Source: Siphonodentalium dalli
Taxonomy: Eukaryota; Mollusca; Scaphopoda; Gadilida; Siphonodentaliidae
Assembly: GCA_032622095.1 (NCBI GenBank)
Contig: CP136065.1
Span: 65,463,031 to 65,527,030 of the forward strand
DNA: 64,000 bases
Direction: 5' to 3'
Made by a program: the position numbers and the translations under genes. Below, in pieces: positions 50,560-62,287 of the stretch. Each line of letters opens with the position of its first letter. Position 1 is the stretch's first letter. The notes under the pieces were generated by a model that was given only the letters and a program-made list of their open reading frames with translations, was not told the origin of the DNA and made no database searches.

Positions 50560-51078
50560 AGACCCAGTCTCTTAGAAAAGTCAACGAAAATCCTAACGGA
50601 TGTACGTTATATTTCAGTTCTACGACGACGCGGCATCCTCAACATGACGTAGTAAAGCGTTTCCAAATATGGAGTGCATTCCTGGCGTAGTAAATGTTTG
50701 TGAGAATCGTAGGATTTAGAAACAGTTATAATTACAACAAGATGCGAAAGAAAAATCAATCATAAATATTGTTGACTGACAAAAACTCGAAGATGTCTCC
50801 TATGTTGCGACGAGTATAATGAATTACGGAGATATCGCCTGTATTCCGTTTTCCAACAATAGCTGTGAGAAATACGTGGGAAAATTGTCAATATATCATT
50901 GATCTCTGATCTTTGAAGTTTACTGTTATGCCATTAACCAATAAAATCGCGCGTACTCTGCTCCACCCTCCAATGAAATGGAGTGATCCCATCGATACAG
51001 AAACTGACAATTAATCACAAATCTAGAGACGTACATCCGTTAGAATTTTCGTCGGCTTTTCAAAGAGACTGGACGAGA
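50560..51078. mobile_element. Possible ~515-bp inverted-repeat element
   Basis: CCAGTCTCTTAGAAAAGTC with CGAAAATCCTAACGGATG at about 50,564-50,605 is mirrored by CATCCGTTAGAATTTTCG and CTTTTCAAAGAGACTGG at about 51,035-51,072, a 45-bp arm with a few mismatches. The interior has no coding sequence. No target duplication is visible. Confidence 0.5.
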
Positions 51079-51159
51079 CCCACCTCTAAAAAACGATGAT
51101 ACAGCCACAGGTACTAGTATGTGTCATCATATAGAATCAGATGGAAATACACTGCTGTT

Positions 51160-51160
51160 A

Positions 51161-51194
<34 letters not shown>

Positions 51195-51214
51195 GTTAGT
51201 ATTATTATTATGTA
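51160..51214. repeat. (TTA)n microsatellite
   Basis: About 17 TTA units with one GTTAG interruption, just outside the left end of the DIRS-like element. Confidence 0.9.
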
Positions 51215-51412
51215 TTACTATATATATATATAATATACAACGTCCAACATTGTTGACTTGCCATTGTTTAAGTTATTTCCGTCACATGTTCTATGTCGTC
51301 CATCGTTCTGTATTTACCGCAATATCTTGCGTGCGTAGATAAAAGAGTTTGTTGTTTATTTAAGAAGGCGCCACATTCGTGGATTTAAAACAAATCTGAA
51401 TTTCAAACTATC

Positions 51413-51635
51413 AATTTTATTTAAAAAATTAGTCCTCACCTGACATAATTCATACAGAATTAGATTTATCTTAACCTCCGCAACTCGCCGCCCAAAAAAA
51501 CTTACGGAAACCGGAAACGCGTCGCGTTTCGTTCCGTCTCCCAGTTAAAGTTTTTTAATTACTCTAACCGGGCCGAGCATGTGCATTGCGCATACCGGTA
51601 TAATCAGTTTGATTCATTTGCGCTCACAATCAGCC
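51413..51635 (+). repeat. Left inverted terminal repeat of the DIRS-like element
   Basis: From AATTTTATTTAAAAAATTAG through CACCTGACATAATTCATAC and GGAAACGCGTCGCGTTTCG to CACAATCAGCC. All but the outermost ~30 bp is the reverse complement of 60,959-61,160. The outermost bases are left-specific and are copied, inverted, in the internal complementary region. Confidence 0.85.
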
Positions 51636-51663
51636 GTGCTGAAAATTTGTGCTGCTCTTACAA

Positions 51664-53300
51664 TGTCAGAATCGGAGGCGTCTGTTTTCTCTGACAGAGT
51701 CTACTGTAAATATCCAGTGGATAATCTGCGTAAGCATAAGACCAACCGATAGTCGCGCTACGATTTTCTGGAGGAATAGATTGCCTCGCAAGAACGGGAA
51801 ATGTCGGAACCTCGCAAGGAGACCGGCGGAAAGTCAGACATTATTGTCGCTCTAGGTCAAAGTATTCAGACCAGGTGATCTTGTAGATCGAACGATAAAC
51901 ACTTAAGTCTAGGGGATCTTCAGGATCGCCCGTAAGACAACACAAGTTTAATGCACAGGAGCCGAAGAGGCTGTCCGAAAGCAAGACTATCGAACGTGCA
52001 AAAGACGCACAGTATATATCAGTGTGATAACGGTTTCAGTAGTTCAGACAACGATGTGTTGTCGGTGTCAGGTCATGGACAAGTTTTGATGACACAACTG
52101 TTATGCCAGACAGTTTAACATGCACTCAGTATACCACAGTCAATGGCTTATAGTGGACCTTATTTGGTAGAGATGTTTTACATAAACATTAAGCAGCCTG
52201 TCAGTGGACTGACCTTAAATGAAGAACAGAAAGAAAATAAGTGCTCGAAGCTTCTTGGCACATTATAATAATAATAATAATAATGACCAGTTTTATATAG
52301 CGATTAACCAATTACTTGCTCCAACACGCTTGGTACAATATTACCCCAGTCATTTGTACAAGTCAACCAATGAACCGGCTGCAGCCATTGCAGGCGCTGC
52401 TCTAGTTTGATCAGAACATGCTCTGATACTCATCAGTATGACAAGCTGACTGGTAATCTTGAGTGATGCGAAGCCGACACAGTACAAGCGACCTTGCTCA
52501 AGGGTCACAACTTGGCGCAGGTTTTGAAACAGTGAGCAATCCGACAATTGCACGTCGCTCAAAGCGACCAAGCCACTGCTATGTGGAGACTCAATGACCG
52601 GCGATGCGCTGCGAACCCATATCGATGTGTTTACAGCCAATACAAGTCCGACACGCTAACCACTGGACCACGGAGCTCCATATTAAAGAGCCAACGTTTT
52701 TTAACTGCTCTTCCTGAACAGTTATTTGAGGAGTTACTTTTTGCAGAGTCTTCAAATGATCTCTTGAAAATACTACATGTAGTACCTTCTTTTGGATGAA
52801 TTTGTACAATAGTGTTTGATAAGGAAACATGGAAAGTCTGTACATATCAGATCTGAAAAAAGTTGATTCCAATACATTCAAATGCATTGAAAAAGACAGC
52901 TTAGAGGTCAGGTCGCTGCACAAATTGGAATGGTTGTGAATGTCTATATACAACAAACCTTTGCATGCTTCGTGGAAGGCGTTCAAGCTAACTTGACTTG
53001 AATCGCTAACAACAAAACCAAATTAGGGACATTTTTTCGATGTCGACTAAAGAGTTGGATCAATTAGGCCATTAATGGGTCATGCATCATTTGATTTGTG
53101 GACAAAAACAGCAAATCAGCGATTCAACTTTGTATCAGACAGCAGATCCCAAGCCGTTTATACCGTTAATGTCAGACGGGTTATTCGGGGATCAGCTGGA
53201 AAGTTTTCTTAGAGGGAACAAAGATAACAGAAAAGTTGTGAATAAACCTTTGTCGTCAATCAAAACTTCTAAGAGAAATTTGACAGACAAATCCTCTCAA
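51664..53300 (+). pseudogene. DIRS-like gag-type ORF remnant
   Basis: It starts with ATGTCAGAATCGGAGGCG (M-S-E-S-E) just inside the left terminal repeat, a usual position and composition for DIRS/Ngaro first ORFs. A serine/aspartate-rich part (S-S-D-N-D-V-L-S-V-S-G) follows at about 52,038-52,070. Further pieces are F-L-T-A-L-P-E-Q-L-F-E-E-L-L-F at 52,700-52,745 and a region to about 53,300. Several stops and frame changes break it, and the SINE at 52,263-52,680 splits it. Assignment rests on position and composition, since gag-like ORFs are poorly conserved. Confidence 0.55.
52263..52680 (-). mobile_element. tRNA-headed SINE inserted in the DIRS-like element
   Basis: On the minus strand it begins at 52,680 with GGAGCTCCGTGG. 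A polymerase III box A-like TGGTCCAGTGGTTAGCG follows, and about 45 bp later a box B-like GGGTTCGCAGC, the spacing of a tRNA (Glu/Asp-like) head. The body runs about 300 bp and ends in GACCAGTTTTATATAGCG-type sequence (on the plus strand) beside an (AAT)n tail at 52,266-52,284. DIRS-derived frames flank it on both sides. The target duplication is not clear. Confidence 0.75.
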
Positions 53301-53627
53301 TGACCACCCAGGAAAGTTACAAGAACTGTTAACCTGGCCGGAATGTGCGGAATTGTTTAGTAATGATCATTCCATTCCAAAGGATTCCTTTTCGTGGCAG
53401 AGGAAATGCAAAAACTGCTGGACAACTTAAGGAGGGTTCTCTTACGGGTCCAGACGAGATGAACGATACGACAGTGGTTCTACCAGAGGAAGATCACAAC
53501 GCAGATGACTCATTAATGGTAAGAAATGTAAATGATAATCTAGTATCTCTGAACCGTTACATTCGGAAAGAATCTTTCAAGGTGGATACTCTAAAAAGAT
53601 CTTATCCTTTTATATACAAAAGGGAGA

Positions 53628-55200
53628 TTGGGTTTTTCCCAACGGAGATATACATGTACTGGTACAGGACGCATATTCCCATGTATAATTGTTGGAAGAC
53701 CACAAGTAGTTTTTCCGATTCAGCGTGGGCGGTGTTCAGTATTAATGGAGAAAATGTTTCGGTGAAACAAAAGCCCCTCGCATTTACACAAAAGTGGTCA
53801 CGAACTTAGCCGCGTACTTACGCCAGATGGGTCTATTAGTATGTCTAGTCATTTTTATAGTCAGGGCTCAAAAATACATTTAATTTTGCGAGAATCAAAT
53901 GCTGAATCAAGTTAGTCATAAAGCACTGAAAATTGAAAATTTTCGCGAGAATCGTTACGAGAAACAATTCGGTGATTCTTGTCGAATCTTAAGGCCTTAT
54001 AGAAGACTGGATTTGTCTAAATTCATCTCGAACAGGTCTATTACAAGACAGGGAGATGTTTGTGGAAACCATTATAAATCTGGTTTTATTGATAAATGTC
54101 GAAAGATCTCATTTGGAAACATCCAAAATGTTAACTTATTTTGGGAGCCATGTTTGGACAAAAGGTAAGTTTGTCTCACAGTATATCGTATAACAGTACT
54201 CTAACGGGAAGTAATATATCCGTTGAGATGACGGGACACTGCCCGTAGTTATCTGCATATGTTAGGCATCGTAGCATCATGTTTCGAGTTGTTTCAGAAT
54301 GCTTGTCTTGACAGGACTCATTCAGCTCTATCTCTTGAACAGATGGCAACCAGTTCGCCATTCACACAAGCTTATGGTCCCGTGTACACAAGATCTGGTA
54401 CTCCATCTGAACTGGTAGTAACAAATACCAAACATGCAACAGGGTCGATTCCTTTTTCAGATCGGAAAAACGGTTTTCGATCACAACCGATGCCAGTCTT
54501 CGGGAACTGGGGTCCCTTTTTGGGGCAAAAACAGTACAGGGTATCAATAGTCTGGAGATGAAGGCATTAATACATGTATTAACAATAAAACACTTCACCC
54601 AAGATGCTTATACAAACCGACAATACAAGGTTTAGATCCCTTTGTCAGTTAGCTCAGGAACTTTGGTTCTAAAATCAGCTCACATACTAGTAGCAGGGTT
54701 CAGAACCAGCTTGTAGATTTTATGGGCCGGTGTTATGTGAGGGGGGCAGAATGGGAGTTGGCCTCAATAATAGTTCAAAAGAATTTTTGTCTTTGGGGTC
54801 AACCACACATGGATCGGTTTTGCAATTTTACACAACAAGAAGACCCCAAAATTGTAATAGATGCCCTCTCTGTTTCATGAGGAAGCATGTATGTTTATGC
54901 ATTTCCACCAATTCCACGGTTTCCCCAAGTTTTTACAAGTTATACGTCTTTTCAATGCGAGTTAATTTTAATAGATCGGCTTTGACCAAGAGAGTCTGGT
55001 TTCCAATGATTTTGAATCTTCTAGTCAATCATCCACTCCTTTTACCACTTGCAGAACGTATAGTAAAACAATATCAAGGGAGGGTACATGTACCTCATCC
55101 GGAACCAAACCTGATGAACCTAACTGCTTGGCATCATTCTGTCAATAGATATTTGCAAGCAGAGCGTTTTTTCAAGGTCGCGTAATCTCATTGCGGACCT
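53628..55200 (+). pseudogene. DIRS-like reverse transcriptase / RNase H remnant
   Basis: In one frame, Q-D-A-Y-S-H-V at 53,665-53,685 (catalytic Asp in the D-A-Y-F-H-V block) is followed by F-F-R-F-S-x-G-G-x-x-Y and then by A-P-R-I-Y-T-K-V-V at 53,773-53,799, the A-P-R-x-F-T-K block typical of DIRS/Ngaro RT. The Y-x-D-D box is no longer readable. RNase H follows: T-T-D-A-S at 54,483-54,497 and I-N-S-L-E-M-K-A-L at about 54,547-54,575. The C-terminal W-F-P-M-I-L-N-L-L-V-N-H-P block is at about 55,000-55,040. Stops and at least three frame changes disable it. Confidence 0.85.
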
Positions 55201-56280
55201 TGGCGACACGAAAATACCATCAGTCAAAAGGCAAAAGATTTAGTAATTATGGTGTTCCGAGCGAAACATTATTTCTCATGATGCATCTTTAGCACAATAT
55301 GTTAATTTTATTTTGTCAGATATGTTTGCTTTGGGTTTACAAATACTGTACGGTTGCGGGATACAGTTTCATGCTCTCATCAATTCTGCCACCGGTTTCT
55401 CGGAGAATAGCAGTGGGAAAACACCCACACATTATTCGAATGTTGAATATGTTTAATGCAAGTCCCCCAAAATGAAGGTTGGTACCTGCTCGGGATCTTC
55501 CAAAAGTTTTGGACATGTTGAAGAATCCTCCATTTGAACATTTAAGACTTGGCTAGTTTGAAATAGCTTACATTGAAGACAGTATTTTCTTGTTGCCATT
55601 ACCACTTTCGAAGGTGTAGTGATTTACAGAGTCTACACTTGGTTAGCAATCATATGAGAGTTCAAGGACAGGGCATTACCTTTTTACGTAGTGGCCTTTT
55701 CTAAGTAGCATCATTTCTCACCAAAGTCCTTTAATTGTGGTACATTCCTTTGAGAAAGATGTAAGAGTGGATCCGGAAAGTGCTCTTTGATGTTTGTGGA
55801 TTGAACAAATAATAACAATAATAGACCCCATACACCGATCTCATCACAAACTATATCTTACTGGTTAGTTAAACTTATAGTCTAGTCGTAATTCTCAGAA
55901 AAGACATTTCTAGAAGCATTTCCGCGGAAAAGTGTCAAACCAACTTTTTAACCATAATTCGAAGGTGCCGAACACGAATAGACTGCCTGTCGCCCGATTG
56001 GATGAACATAGGGTTCAATAAAAGGCTTTTAAAATCTTCGTGTTTTCTTCGCAGGAGGGTTGTTCATACGGCACCGTACAACGTCATATGAAATCACGTA
56101 ACTGGCCTTGAACATACTCAAACTTATATACTCCTCGCGGAACGTTCAAAGCTGCGTTGTATCATGATACTATCATCACAGTAATAATTCTGAAACATTA
56201 ACATCATATTAATCAGGTACCTACGGTAAGACATTGCTGTTTTGTATATTTATCGACGATTCTCGTAAGAATTCTCTTAT

Positions 56281-59200
56281 AGTCCGGGAGCCAATAGGGG
56301 TACCCTTGCACCCGCCCCATGGGACTTAACTTCACCCCACTCATTTTCTTCCTTATTATGTCCTTCAACTTTTAAGCAATGTTAATAAGAACAAAAAGTG
56401 GCCGTGTAGACTTCAGACAAGATGGCGTCCATCCTGGCCGCCATTTTTCAGATCAGACCCTAAGTCAGTTTTATGCAAATTATAGCGGGAAAATCGAGTA
56501 AAATGTATACAAATGTATATATTTTCGTGAAGCTAAGACATAATGACACTTTTTTGGCACAAAATTGAAACTCACCCTCCAAGATGGCCGCCAAAATGGC
56601 CGCCGGAAGTTGAAAATATGATCTTTTTTTCACAAATATCTTCTAGATCAGTTCATATTGTTTGGAACTGGTTGAGTAATATGACTTTATTTTGTGTTTT
56701 GTATATTAACTAATCAATGGAGCGGCGTGTATGAATACAGTATACAGTGAGTTGCTGAATTGTCATGTGTGAGGTGTATATGCAAGTACAGAAGGTATAA
56801 GTGGTCGTGTGTGTGGGTATTCGTTTATCTGGAAGGGCTCACCATTGGTGAGGTGTATATGTATACATGGATTGACCCTATGGTCATGGGTATGGCGAAT
56901 AGGTATACATGTAGTGGCTGTATGGTCCATAGTGAGATGAATATGTATGCACTGAGTGAATGTATGATCGTGAATGTGGTGCATATGTATACATAGAGTG
57001 ACTATATGGTCAGGTGTCAGGTGTAGGAGTACACCCGGTGTTCATGCATGGTGAATCGTGGCTGTATCGTCATTTGTGGTATGTACGGTTATGACCAAGT
57101 ATGGCTGTATGGTCAGGTGTACGTGTATAAAGTGGGTGACTATATTGTCATTTGTGTTGTGTTTATGTACATATGGAGTTACTGAGGTAATGGGTGGGTT
57201 GTAGATGTGTACCTTGGGTGGCTATCGCTTTCCACAATAACTCAAGGATATGTTAATCAATAGAGCGGTCATGTCAGAGAGTTCCCCATCTTGATGGTGT
57301 TTGTGTACATGGGGGAAACGTTAAACCTGGAAAGCGTTAGCCACCCATTATCACACAGTCATTCCATATATACATAAACACCACAGACACAACAATATAG
57401 TGACCCAATGTTTATACGTACACCTGACCCATTACCACGGATGACGATACATCCATGAGTCACAATGGAGGCCCACCGGGTATACTCCTAAACATGACCC
57501 ATAACCATATAGTCACTCCGTGTATACCCATGCATTCACCTCACGATTGGCCATACGGTAATCCCCTGTATAACTATTCTCCACACAGATGGTCAAATAG
57601 ACATTCAATATATACATCAACACCACAACAATGACCATAGAGTCACTCCAGGTATACATATGCACCTCACCAATGGCCATATAGCCACTCGCTTCACACA
57701 CATACCCTCACCCATGCCACCTGGTATACTCCTTCACCTGACATATGTCCATAAAGTCACCCCGTGTGTACCTATTCAAAACATTCATACATGATCATGG
57801 TCAATCCTTGTATACATATTCACCTCACCATTGGCCATGTCACTCCATGTATCCCTTTGTGTCGCACCATAGCCGAATAGCGACACAAGATATACTAATA
57901 CACCCCAGCTATGTCAGAAAAGTCACTCCATGTATGCATATGCACCTCACCCATGACCATATAGCCACGCGCTATATACACATACCCATCGCCCATGACC
58001 ATATAGCAACACGTGTGTATACCCGTATAACCTACACATGACCATACCGCCACGAGTCACCAAGCAGGAACACCAGGTATTCTCATACACCTGACCCATG
58101 ACCATTTAGTCACTCCCTGTATAGATATTCATTAAATTTATTATCATACAGTCACTCCTTGTATACCTACATGTACGCATATCACCATTGACCATACAGT
58201 CACTACATGTATACCTATTCGACACACATAGTCATATAACCACTCGATATATACATATGCAGCCCACCATAGACCATAGAGTCACTCCAGATATACATAT
58301 ACACCTCATCAACGGCCATTCTGCCCTTCCAGATATACAAAAAACCTGCACACACGACCACTCATACCTTCCATACTTGCATATACACCTCACACATGAC
58401 AATTCAGCAACTCAATGTATAATCATATACGCCATCCATGACCATACAGCTAATCCCTATACACCCACCAATGATAATACATCCACGAGATATATAAATA
58501 TATACCACAATGACACTCCCTATATACCCACACGCTCGATAATTTCCACCCAGCTTACTCTAGGTATGCATATACACTTCAATCATGACCGTACGGTCAT
58601 TCCATGTATACCTATACACATTACCCGTAACCATAAGATAACTCCCTATTTATCCACACACCTCATCCATGATCATACAGACAACACATGTATATCCCAC
58701 CATGATCTTACAGTCTTTCCATATATACATAATCAACACATAGATGACCATGTAACTATATTCATACACCACATCAATGTCCATACAGGCACATCGGGTG
58801 CACCCGTACTGGATATACACAACCATACAACATACATTCACTCCATTCATACCGATTCACCTCACACATGACCATGACATCTCCCTGTATACCTACACAT
58901 CTTAATGGACAACACATACATAACCATATAGTCACTCCTTGTATACCTATTCACATCATTCATGACATACAATAACTCCCTGTATACCTATTCACCTCAA
59001 CTATGATAATAGAGTAACTCCCTGACTACCATCTTGGCATCCACCCTGCATCCAGTTGATATTTTTTTTTACCATAATGGACCAGAATAGCCACATATTC
59101 CGTCTCAACGTTCTGCCCATTTCCATTCAATAATATGGCCAGAATCACAAAAGAGGTTCTCTGCAAAATTCCATACTTTAAAATGAATTTGTCATGCCCC

Positions 59201-60046
59201 ATACGGAACTAGGACAACCAGAATAGAACATATAGTTGTCAGTTAATTAACTAACACGTATAATAACCAAGTGGGTCACAATTTACTACCTTTTCGGATA
59301 ACACAGAGAATAATGTTCAGGATATATGTAATAAAAAACTTTTTAAAAATTTGGTTGCCATTTTGGAAGCCATCTCTTAGCAATTTGGTTTATAGATGCC
59401 GTAGTGTGACACATTTAAGATAGCTCAAAACAATAAACACATTTGAATCCAGAGACAGTTACATTTTACCAATGATAGTTGCATTTTACTTGAAAAAATG
59501 GTCTATACCTGAAAAGTTAATTTTTGCCGATATTTATGTCAAGTTTTTGAGAGAAAAGTCCAATATTTTTGGTGATGTCAGTGGTAGCAATAGTAACAAT
59601 TAACTACGGTGCATCATATATGTTAGTATTCAATGTATCGGAGGCAGAATGGCCAATTTTATACATCAACCACAACTTGTAAGCGATTGCAGGACACGCT
59701 GGGGCAATATTTACCATTTTCCATATTTTGGCGGCCATTTTGGCAGCCATTTCGAGCCAAAGTAAGAATTTTGGTTCCAATGAGTTGGAATATACATAGG
59801 TAATGATATGCCTCGCTTACATTACAAAGTTCTGTTCATTTCTTGTTGAAATATGACTAAAATCCCAATTGTGATTTTTTGTGAAATTTTATACCGTGTT
59901 CCAATAATTGCATATTTAATTGCTCCAATGATCAGTTAATATACAAAACACAATATAAAGTCACATTACTCAAGCAGTTCCAAACAGCATGAACTGGTCT
60001 AGAATATATTTGTGAAAAAACGTCATATTTTCAACTTAATCCTGAT
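56281..60046. mobile_element. Foldback family 2 (FB2), copy inside the DIRS-like recombinase
   Basis: AGTCCGGGAGCCAATAGGGG at about 56,280 matches the terminal motif at 40,603. AAGATGGCCGCCAAAATGGC, GTTGAAAATATGA and TGTGTTTTGTATATTAACTA follow. A sharp junction near 56,726 goes straight into the 42-bp minisatellite, so most of the left arm is deleted. The 131-bp core is at 57,216-57,346, and the mirrored minisatellite runs to about 59,035. The right arm (59,036-60,046) ends with TCATATTTTCAACTT, the complement of the left AAGTTGAAAATATGA, and lacks the GGGAGCCAATA terminus. Confidence 0.8.
57216..57346. repeat. Conserved 131-bp core of FB2, copy at 57 kb
   Basis: Same inverted-repeat ends (GGGTGGCTATCGCTTTCC and GAAAGCGTTAGCCACCC) and interior as 43,112-43,242. 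It marks the symmetry axis of this copy as well. Confidence 0.85.
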
Positions 60047-60818
60047 TCACAGAACTTTCAACAGGGTGTGATTTCATGAAGAGCGTTTATTTATTAAATA
60101 ACATACTTTTCCATATATATATATAGCAGATGATGAGATAGTTGTGACAGAAAGGTCACGAGGGGTGATTCAAATAACAAAGTATTCCCATGTTCATGAG
60201 ATTATATGTATAACGAGTGTGATCGATATATGTCTCGATATTGACTTACTGTATTTTCGCGGCAATAAAAACAGTATGTGACTTTAAGTTGATTTTATGG
60301 GTGAAATATGGGTCACAGGCAGCGACAGGCACCCCCATTGGATTCAGCATACTTGAATTACGCTAGAAAACTTAGTTTCATGCTTTTCCCCAAAAATGCC
60401 TCTATGGTTCTAGTATTCCACAAATGTAGCTTTTCCGACCAGACTATGGTCAAATATTATAAGAAGGTTTATATTTCCTTTCCAAGTGACAACAACATGA
60501 CGGCTCATTCCACACGTTCGATTGAATCTTCGTGAACACTCTTCAATGGAGAGACTTTCTGTAAAGTGCTGATTGGGCACTTTATACTCATCTATATTTA
60601 TCAAGTTCTACTTGACAGATGTTGGCACTGAAGTGCTAAGTGTTGGTTAGATTCCCCAGCAAGTTTGCTGTGAAGGAAAATTGTGTTTTTTATCACATGT
60701 AAATAATGTTCTGTATATGTTATGATGTAAATCATGAAAGAACATTTCATGGAAGAACCATGAGACAACAGCATCATACCAGAGCTACGCAGAGCAGCTA
60801 TGGAGTCAGCATAATTAT

Positions 60819-60924
60819 GTATGAATTATGTCAGGTGAGGACTAATTTTTTAAATAAAATTAGAAGATTTGGACACAAGTCCAAATTTTATGAATAAATT
60901 ATACTCACCTGACATAATTCATAC
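60819..60924. repeat. Internal complementary region of the DIRS-like element
   Basis: The first half, GTATGAATTATGTCAGGTGA through TTTTTTAAATAAAATTAG, is the complement of the left terminus (51,413-51,457). The second half, ATTTGGACACAAGTCCAAAT through CACCTGACATAATTCATAC, is the complement of the right terminus (61,137-61,195). In DIRS1 such a region templates completion of the termini and circularisation. Its own ends are also mutually inverted. Confidence 0.85.
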
Positions 60925-60958
60925 CCGCCCTCCTCCCATCAGATACAGTTGTCCCATG

Positions 60959-61195
60959 GCTGATTGTGGCGCCGTGGGATCAAACTGATTATACCGGCAT
61001 GCAAAATGCGCATGCTCGGTCCGGTTAGAGTAATTAAAAAACTGGGAGACGGAACGAAACGCAACGCGTTTCCGGTTTCCGGGAGTTTTTTGGGCGGCGA
61101 GGGCGAGTTGCGGAGGTTAAGATAAATCTAATTCTGTATGAATTATGTCAGGTGAGTATAATTTATTCATAAAATTTGGACTTGTGTCCAAATCT
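60959..61195 (+). repeat. Right inverted terminal repeat of the DIRS-like element
   Basis: Runs from GGCTGATTGTG through AACGCGTTTCCGGTTTCCGG to GTATGAATTATGTCAGGTGA and the right-specific end TTGGACTTGTGTCCAAATCT. It is the reverse complement of the left repeat except for the outermost ~40 bp and small indels (GAGGGCGAGTTGCGG here, AACTCGCCG there). Confidence 0.85.
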
Positions 61196-62037
61196 ACTAA
61201 TTTGAAGGGGAAAATCATTATCCTCTCTAACCAATGTATGAGGGGCCCATGCTTACTGCATACGTCGTAGCTATGTCGGTGAGGTGTGTGATCACTGAGT
61301 GTGGGTCACTTGTTTAAATCACACTTACCACCTTTTTAAATGAAATATGTTTGTGTATATAACTTTTTTTTATTAACTTAATGGCCATTTCTTAATTATT
61401 ATCAGCATCTGATTTATGATTAAAAGGGAGTACTGTACTGGGAGGGAGTACTGTACTTCAAATCTATGCTGAGCCCGTATCTTTGGCATAGGTCCCATCA
61501 AAGCATGTTTTAATTTCGTCAGAAATTGAAGTTGTAATCATATGTCTGTACTTTAGCTTCTTTGTAAAACTTGTCATTGAGTTATGCCCCTTGGTTTGCA
61601 CACACTCAGAGCTCAGAAATATTTGAAATAGAAAACAAGTTATCATATCAATATCAAAACAATGTCTTGCAAGCGCAGATGACAGAATTCAGGGGAGAGA
61701 AATCGAGCTATTTTCCTGTAAACAATAACACAGAGTTGGCCTTCACTGAATACGAAAATTCTTTCTTGTGAACTTTCCCAGTTTTGTCAAATAATTAAAC
61801 ATTCAAACCAGTATTGACACATTTAACACAGGTGACAGGCTACACTGGCTGAAAATGACCCCAGATACTTATTTTTCTATTATTCAGACCCCCTACAACA
61901 CAATAAATAGTGTACTGCTGCCACAGAGTATGTATAACTTTAAAGTTTGACATTTCATATTAATCCCGGGGAGGGCATACCTCAGTGGAGTTGGATTTTA
62001 ATATACACGGGTCTAATGACCGAATACTAGCCGATTT
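61196..62037. other. No gene seen
   Basis: AT-rich sequence downstream of the DIRS-like element with no credible exon. TGGGAGGGAGTACTGTACT contains a small direct repeat (GGGAGTACTGTACT twice, about 61,426 and 61,443). Frames at 61,464-61,771 match no family. Confidence 0.45.
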
Positions 62038-62187
62038 AAGAATAACTCTTGTTGCGATTAAGGTCATTAAGTTATAACCGAAAAGTGAGAAGTCAAATTC
62101 TATTCGTATACAGCGCGTTATAGTATATTTGTCTTGACACTTTTTGGTTATAACTCATATCCTTAATCGAAACAAGGGTTATTTCTT
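62038..62187. mobile_element. 150-bp palindromic MITE
   Basis: AAGAATAACTCTTGTTGCGA, TTAAGGTCATTAAGTTATAA and CCGAAAAGTG are mirrored by CACTTTTTGG, TTATAACTCATATCCTTAA and TCGAAACAAGGGTTATTTCT. The loop is around TACAGCGCG. Arms are about 68 bp with roughly 80% agreement. Confidence 0.75.
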
Positions 62188-62287
62188 ATAATTTAATCCG
62201 TCGTTTCACAGGAGAACCATCAAGAGTATAAGGTAGAAGTATGACGAGCTGTACTTTGAGATTATTTCCAACGACAACGAAAAAGAC

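Larger units (their letters stand above)
55390..60650 (+). pseudogene. DIRS-like tyrosine recombinase remnant, split by a foldback insertion
   Basis: The N-terminal part (55,391-55,870) reads R-R-I-A-V-G-K-H-P-H-I-I-R and P-A-W-D-L-P-K-V-L-D-M-L, the P-x-W-D-L-x-x-V-L-x-x-L signature of DIRS/Ngaro recombinases, then P-E-S-A-L and H-H-K-L-Y-L-T blocks. The C-terminal part lies beyond the FB2 insertion. A-H-S-T-R-S at 60,503-60,520 supplies the catalytic H-x-x-R, and F-I-K-F-Y-L-T-D-V at about 60,597-60,623 holds the probable nucleophilic Tyr (60,609-60,611). The central catalytic Arg is not certain. Sequence at 55,870-56,280 and 60,046-60,300 is not assigned to the domain with confidence. Confidence 0.75.
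51413..61195 (+). mobile_element. DIRS-like tyrosine-recombinase retrotransposon, structurally complete but decayed and twice interrupted
   Basis: It has the full layout known for DIRS1: inverted terminal repeats at 51,413-51,635 and 60,959-61,195, coding region on this strand in the order gag-like, reverse transcriptase/RNase H, tyrosine recombinase, and an internal complementary region at 60,819-60,924 made of the complements of both termini joined together. Without the SINE (52,263-52,680) and foldback (about 56,281-60,046) insertions the element would be about 5.6 kb, normal for the group. No direct duplication of host sequence flanks it, as expected for recombinase-mediated insertion. 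Many stops and frameshifts show it is inactive. Confidence 0.85.

Noticed and set aside
51413-61195. LTR retrotransposon or endogenous virus
   Set aside because: No direct long terminal repeats, protease or envelope-like sequence. Inverted termini, an internal complementary region and a tyrosine recombinase identify a DIRS-like element.
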